From: Ulva prolifera
Lineage: Eukaryota; Chlorophyta; Ulvophyceae; Ulvales; Ulvaceae
Length of the DNA: 64,000 nt
Reading direction: 5' to 3'
Assembly: GCA_023078555.1 (NCBI GenBank)
Contig: CM041198.1
Coordinates: forward strand, 10,855,874 to 10,919,873
Below, piece after piece: positions 58,301-64,000 of the stretch. The notes beneath the pieces were generated by a model. That model ran no database searches. It was not told where the DNA came from and saw only the letters and a list, made by a program, of their open reading frames with translations. The position numbers and the translations under genes are program-made. How positions within the stretch are numbered: position 1 is the first letter of the stretch; each line of letters begins with the position of its first letter.

Positions 58301-59115
58301 GCCTGGTGCAGTGCGGACAGCAAAGTGCCGGACTTACACACAACCCACACTAACGACAGCAATTTTCCATATCAAACTCTGCGTTTGCATGAAGAGGGTT
58401 GCACCTTCACAAACGCCGCCCCGTTTGAGGCAAGCAAATTCGCTAGTTCTTGCCCTCGTTTTGCTGCATTCACCTCCAGTTTTCCCAGAGCGGCATCTCG
58501 AGCGACAGCTGATATGAATACGCCCAGTGCGCTTACCACCCGCACAGCGCGGGTGTTGAGCTCACTGCGCCGATTAGAAAACATGGCTTCAAGCAACTCC
58601 GGATCGTAGTTCTGACCCAGCTGCTGCAAATAACGTGGAACCTCGGCAGGTAATGAGTCCAACTCCACAACATCCACCTGCACCAAGCGTGGCGACGTGA
58701 GCCAGTCATGCAGCGGTCTCCAGCCTTGACTGGGTTGCTGGTATCTAGACCACAGGCCGCATTGCTGCATGCCCAACGGACTGAGCATGGGGACTGAACA
58801 CGTGTTGCCACCTGAACTTGGTCGAGTTGATCTAATGTAAATTGGGTTTTGAGCTAGGCACGGCAGTGTCCATGACCTTTGTGGTACACCAATACGTGGC
58901 GTTGCCTTGGTACAGTGACGGGTGACCGCACCCATTCTCGCTTCGCGCCCGAACGCAATGAAAAGGTACTATCCTCAGTAGAAGGCACAACCGATGGACT
59001 CCGCTTTGCCATGACATGACAGGAAACACATCTGCGTACTGCAGCGGTGGACGGCACTGATCGGGTTAGTTTGCCTACGCCAGCAGACGGTCTTCGCGCT
59101 GTTAGAGCTGACATG
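55395..59115 (-). CDS. Plastid ABC1K3-like atypical kinase (ABC1/COQ8/ADCK family)
   Basis: About eleven exons encode a protein kinase-like ATPase. Plant ABC1K3 sits on plastoglobules and influences prenylquinone metabolism. The start MSALTARRPSAGVGKLTRSV looks like a transit peptide. The family's QTGQ-like motif reads FVK|AGQALSLRPDLLP across the 58405/58206 junction. The Ala-rich loop is PVAAASLGQVYKA, the kinase lysine is in VVAVKVQRPG, the ExD motif is GELDYVAEGRN, the catalytic loop is FFHADPHPGNLL (near 57170), and the metal site is YLDFGMM (near 56965). C-terminal ABC1K3-type segments are YYTLEFMDPSIDTSP, VPSYYALILRSLVVLEGLAL and FRWNRLINLL. The last exon ends at 55395. All key residues are present. 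Exon 1 to 2 joining is the least certain part. Confidence 0.92.
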
Positions 59116-59553
59116 TCAGCAAGCGGCCACGCAGATGTAACGCCTGACGCTGTGTTGGATGCTTGGCTTGGCAGCCAACTGAACAAACAGCGCTTGCCTC
59201 GAGTGTATATATATTCAAGTTTCCAGTCAGCACGTACCGTCGCAGGGTGCAGAGACTCTGCAACACCAACGCTTGTAAGGGCAATATTCACTTTGGCTCG
59301 AGATATACCATTGCGCTTAGCTCAATGAATATATGTTCAGGTTAGTCTGTACTTCATGGCTTGCATGTGTCGCACAAGCTTCATGCATGTTGCCAGGCCA
59401 TAACTGGCGGGAGGGGTAAAAAAAACGGTATCAAGACATTTGGTCCTTCCTGAACAGCGTATTTTTCAATTGAGGTTTTACAATGTGTTATAAGTTGCAT
59501 ACTGCTCACCACATAGATTTGTGTATAAAGCTATGTAGCATACAGGTGCACAA
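59116..59553. other. Intergenic region between tandem minus-strand genes
   Basis: About 440 bases lie between the DUF760 stop and the ABC1K3-like start. It likely includes the ABC1K3-like promoter. A minus-strand frame continues upstream of 59115 to 59291, so a longer N-terminus is possible. Confidence 0.4.
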
Positions 59554-61807
59554 TCAAGCTGACGGCAACGTTCCTGGTCCCTTGTCCGTGTTTGAGGTCA
59601 AAAGGTCGAAATCTTTGTCAACATAAATCTCTGTATCCCTCACAAACGTTCCAAATGCGACTGCCTCCAACACTGCGCGCCGTTGTGTGGCAAGTGTGAG
59701 GGTCACCGTCTGCACCAACGCAGCAGTTGTATGTAATAGAACTCACATCAACAATCTCGGCAATTGGGAGGTTGTTGCGGCCAGCAATTACACAGTCGAA
59801 CAGTCTCTCTGGGCAGACATGAAGCAGCGCGGATGAATCAGCTACGCACCTGGACTTTGTCTTGTATGACAGCGTCATCGGCTCGCTGCATCAGCTGTTC
59901 CACAGAGGATGCATCCACACCAATTACCTGTACAAACATCTCTTCGCGAAACATACAAGCAAGACACTATCATATGAAAAAACATGCAATGTTGAAAATC
60001 ACCCACATTGCATGAAGAAGCGATCTGGAGCGTTGCAACATACCAATTGCATTTCCTCTTGCAGCTCTTTTGCATCACCCCAAAGGGCAGTAATTTGCCG
60101 GTCAATCAGGCCTCTACCTTCCAGGCTCATAATGCGGTGCATCTCCACCAGTGTCGCGCGATCAAAGCTACTAATGTACTTTTTCAGCAGGGGTTTGGTC
60201 TCTTCTTGGTTGCCTGCCTCTTTGGTGGAGTAGTTGGAACCGTCACCCTCCGCCACCAACTCTGGACCATCACCTGTGGCATCCTACAGTCCCACGACAC
60301 TGGTGCCTTATGCACGCATGGGCAACGAAAAAGTGCAGAGCAAACCATCAGCACAGGCGCTTCACCGCACGACAGAATATCAGCGAAGCACCAGCGCAAA
60401 TAAGCGTTCTAGCCGCTGCACAGCATCAGATTTGTCCTCTGCCAACAGCCCTGCAACTTTCGCTAAGCGAAAGCGTTCATCTGTTCTCCGCAGGAAATAC
60501 CCGAAAATGACACTAGATGCATACACCTTGAGCATCTGGAGCTTCGACATTTTGATCACTGTAGTTGTGGGCAGCATTGCAGTGGGTCCCATGTACGACA
60601 TCATGTGCTCTTTGACCTGCGTACATGTCCCATACTGAACGATGCCATCGTCTGAACGTGTCATCAAGCGCCATTGCGAATGGATCCAAAGCTGGATCAC
60701 CATCCGACAAAGTAGAAGCCAGCCACGACATGGACAAGAATCCTGGTTAAGTATATCATTGGTGAAGTATTCAATCACCCATACGACGCCGCACCAGATC
60801 TAGAGCTTCTTTGCTATGAACACCCTCCATGAGCGGCTGCAGTGACACTGCTGCTGCATCCGTGTAGTTGTCAGATCGCGGCAGCATACTAATCCCCAGC
60901 TCCATGAAGCTTTCAAGAACACACATGTACATCAGATCTTCCACCTTCATGTACATAAGGAAATTATGACCTTTGCAAGTGACAGATACACAAACCTTGA
61001 GCTTTCAGCACCTTCGGCAACGGCAATGGAAATCCCCGCATGGAATCGCGAAAGCACATTGGTGAATCACTCAGCAATGAATGCAGACCGTACTGTAGCC
61101 CTGCGCTCGGAATCTCGCATCTGTCTCACACGTATATTCAGCCCACTGATCGTCAAGTCCATGGACTCCTCAGCTGTGGACTTCTGCGCCTCTTCTTCAG
61201 CAGCCTGCTGATTCGTTTGTTCATCCTTTAGTTTTTTAAATTGGCTCTCGATAGCGGATTTGAACAAAGCAGGCTCCATTTCCAGGTAGTATGCTGCCAT
61301 CTGACCAAAGGGCGTGCTGGGCTTTGATGGTGCCTGCATATCCCCCTCCGTCAGACTGTGTTTACCACAACCTCACGTGCAGGCCTTCAGAGTGGGCATA
61401 TCGTGTTGGGCGAAACCTAAAAGAAAGGAACAATTCCTTTTTTATGTTTTGTTTTCTGGATGTAAGTTGTGATGGAGGAAACAGACGGTAGAACAAGAGA
61501 GATACAGCACTAGTTGAAGGCACGGTGCTTGCATTCGAGACCGTGCATTCGAATTATGACGGTTTCGAAAAAGCCAACCATGTGGCCGGCCGGTCCTGTT
61601 ATAACCACAGGTCGAAGGGCGGGGGAGAGGGATGAGACGCACCAGAGAGAAATGTTTTGCGGCATCTTCCTGCTCCGATGCTCGTGCCCGAACAGAGCCT
61701 CGCCTGGTGCAATTCCGACATGCCGTCAAACAACGATGTGGACGCCGTTCGTAACGTACTTTTGCGTGAGATACAGATCCGTCCAGATGCAGCATTTTCC
61801 ACCGCAA
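59554..61807 (-). CDS. DUF760 family plastid protein
   Basis: About seven exons. Exon 1 (61807-61643, GTGCGT donor) reads like a transit peptide (RRGSVRARASEQEDAAKHF). It joins in phase to exon 2 (61333-61094): APSKPSTPFGQMAAYYLEME, ...LNIRVRQMRDSERRAT. Exon 3 (60944 to about 60779) gives VEDLMYMCVLESFMELGISM. A later exon carries SKLQMLKVYASSVIFGYFLR and ERFRLAKVAGLL; another has PLLKKYISSFDRATLVEMHR; another SVEQLMQRADDAVIQDKVQ. The last (59709-59554) reads VLEAVAFGTFVRDTEIYVDK. These match the plant and algal plastid DUF760 proteins in order, including the Tyr-Gly-Tyr-Phe-type core. The family's biochemical role is unknown. The junction after exon 3 was not resolved. Confidence 0.86.
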
Positions 61808-64000
61808 GACCGAACGGGAGACAAGAAAAGACCTGATCGCAAACTAGATCATTTGCAATGCAAAAGCTGCGCCTTGTATAAACTTTGTTTTTGATACGTG
61901 AAGCCTATGCAAATTGAATGACAACGCGAAGGAGCCCACGGCCGTGCACGTTTGGCGAAAAATCGAAGCTTCTTTGGTGACCATGCCACAGCCGGCCTCG
62001 CGAGATCTCGGGGTAGATAAGATACACACGTGCGGACCTGAGAGCCACTAGGCCTATCTTGGCCCTGGCATGCTGCAGGGCCTTGTAGAGTCTCGCAATC
62101 ATGACATGTCATGCTGCGAACAAATTCAAGCCGGGCATTGATCTCCAGACACGATACGTGATGCTGCACCAGCACTATTGACGCTAAGGACCCGATGAAC
62201 GGAGTTTCCAGACTATCCATGCACCCTGCATACGAAATACCCGGCAGGGATAGCTGTAATTCCACCATGCCTTCAGGCGGGTTCAATGTCAACAGTGTAC
62301 CTCCCTTGAATGGGCGCCACTCATCTGGGCCAGATCAATCGCTATCTCCGTGAATGAAGTAACAGGAAGCAGTCACAACCAGTCCCTACATCACAACTGC
62401 ACAAAGCCACGGCCATGCACATACGGCACACACACCTTTTGCACCCGGGCGGAAACTGACCCCGTGAACAGAAGGAGTGTGCTGGCTGGGATTGGGCTGC
62501 GGCTGGGATTGGCACATCAGCGCACAGGGCCAGCTGGGCAGCGGGTTTCGAGCTCTGATGGCGTGGTACATGCGTCTTGGGCTGCGCCACGTGGTTAGCC
62601 TTTCCAGTTGCCCCTTGGGTGTGCCTCACACACCTCAAGCTCTGTTCACGCACAGACAAGTGCACATATGTAAAGTAAAGTAAATCTGAATTTATTGAGC
62701 TGTATCCTATTGGACATTGACAACTCCGAGTAAACGGGACCACATATGCCGAAGGGGTAAACCACCTGGAAACTCCCCTCAGACGACCATACGCAACTCA
62801 CAGGGCCTCCTCCTGTGCTAAGCGAGGTGGTGTGTTGTGTTATGAGGACCCAGTTGGATAGGCAGGTAGCACCGCGAGATGTGCGCTCGACACAAACACG
62901 ATTGGGAGCACCACTCATGCAAGCCATCACCGCCGTGCCACACACAGCGCGCAGACACCGCTGTGCACCAACACCAGCCGCGCACGCCAGCACACACACC
63001 CCCACACCCACACACATGCATATGCAATGTCCCACCTGCACCCGCATGCACCCACCCGACCCTGTGGTACCATCCCCACAATCCTCACTGTATGCGGGGT
63101 CCAGGCGGCCCGGCACTGACACACATGCCGCCGTCCGGCCACCGTCGGGCACTTGGGTTCACCACGGGCCCCCGCACCCAAACCCCCTCCCCATGCCCAC
63201 CACAATGCAGGGACCCTCCCGAGAGGCGCACAGCACATGCACACCTGTACTGCGTTAGCGTACCCAACCCGCTCCAAATGCTGTGACGTGCCGGCGACGC
63301 GCGAAGCAAGCACCCGTAATGTCGCCCACCGGACAGAGCCTAGCAGCTGAACCCCTCAGTGCATGTCTGTGTGTCGCGAATCGCCTCCCGATAGCAGAAA
63401 CGCGGTGTTCCTCCTGTCTGCGTTGCGCTTGCCAACACCTGCAGGCGCTGACTCAGCCTCCGACGTGACGTCTCTCCATAGATCCGTGCAGACACCCATG
63501 CTGCTATGGGTTGTGCTAGTTGATAGTGAATACGCCTGCTGACTCTCCGACAGACTCTGCTTTGTGATGTTTAGGTACACTGAAGCCACCCGCTTCAGGC
63601 CGCACACTATAGCGGAACCGGCCCCGTCGTACATAGCAAATTCAAAACTCGAGTATTTCTGAGATCACTGCAGTACAATGTAAAGCATAAGGGCGTTGCG
63701 CTCACCTACGTGCACCCCCTTTGGTGGGTCTGGAATGATTCAACGCAATGGGCTGCAGAAGGACAGCAATCAGTGTTCCGCCTGCACAGTCCCTCTAGAA
63801 CAACTGGCTAATGTATGCTGCGCCCTGTTAGGATCCCAAATCATCTGATCATTGATGATCGGGCCATGTGCTGTGGGGTCCATGGACGGACGCTTCCACG
63901 CTCCACCACCTCGCCCTACTGCTCAATCTTCCCGGCTTCACATTGGAGACAGCTTCACCCATGAAGTGGTGCTTCAGCTTGAAACTGCCTGCTACTGTAC
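61808..64000. other. Right edge, nothing firmly recognised
   Basis: A minus-strand frame at 61849-62292 (PPEGMVELQLSLPGISYAGC) has a protein-like composition and could be an exon of a gene continuing elsewhere, but no family is recognised. A CA/C-rich stretch at about 62930-63060 creates long spurious frames on both strands. The final 700 bases hold only short frames. Confidence 0.35.

Noticed and set aside
62646..63313. Long open frames on both strands with Cys/Val/Gly- or His/Pro/Thr-rich products
   Set aside because: They arise from CA/C-rich low-complexity DNA and show no domain, splice context or plausible start.
1..64000. tRNA, rRNA or snRNA genes
   Set aside because: No cloverleaf-like arms with a standard T-loop word or conserved rRNA blocks were noticed by eye. 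A covariance-model scan would be needed to exclude them.

Overview
This is nuclear DNA from a photosynthetic eukaryote, most likely a chlorophyte green alga. Genes are broken into many short exons with GT-AG introns. Several products are plastid proteins: an ABC1K3-like plastoglobule kinase, a DUF760 protein, a plastid-type aspartate aminotransferase, an At5g02240-like NADP-binding protein and a lumen-targeted NTF2-fold protein. An AP2-type transcription factor points to the green lineage, and a CEP20/FOR20-like protein points to a lineage that builds centrioles or flagella. No prokaryotic operon, rRNA, tRNA or CRISPR array was recognised. All gene models are read by eye from splice signals and family motifs, so internal exon borders are approximate unless a junction is given.

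Layout. 1-5.7 kb: a basic protein (minus), the spliceosomal protein MFAP1 (plus) and CEP20 (minus). 6.3-9.9 kb: an ABC-F ATPase (plus). 11.0-20.8 kb: a large patatin/NTE-type phospholipase with cyclic-nucleotide-binding domains (minus), carrying a repeat cluster in one intron. 20.9-21.7 kb: a SnoaL/NTF2-fold protein with a thylakoid-lumen signal (plus). 22.4-27.5 kb: CWC15 (minus), a multi-pass membrane protein (plus) and an Aven-like protein (minus). 27.5-35.4 kb: a gene-poor block of repeats, with a hAT-like insertion and nested inverted repeats. 35.4-41.7 kb: an NADP-binding protein (minus), a short hAT element with a perfect target-site duplication, and aspartate aminotransferase (minus). 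42.2-51.0 kb: a WAC/HARE-HTH/PHD/DDT/WHIM chromatin protein (plus). 51.5-54.0 kb: a two-AP2-domain protein (minus). 55.4-61.8 kb: ABC1K3-like and DUF760 (both minus). 61.8-64 kb: nothing recognised.

Functional themes are mRNA splicing (MFAP1, CWC15), chromatin and transcription (WAC protein, AP2), and plastid upkeep (ABC1K3, DUF760, aminotransferase, NADP protein, lumenal protein, perhaps the ABC-F ATPase). They look like ordinary nuclear neighbours, not a dedicated cluster. The most notable signals are the transposon footprints, the near-identical inverted repeat at 31-32.3 kb, two GC-AG introns sharing a donor context, and the domain mix of the 42-51 kb gene.
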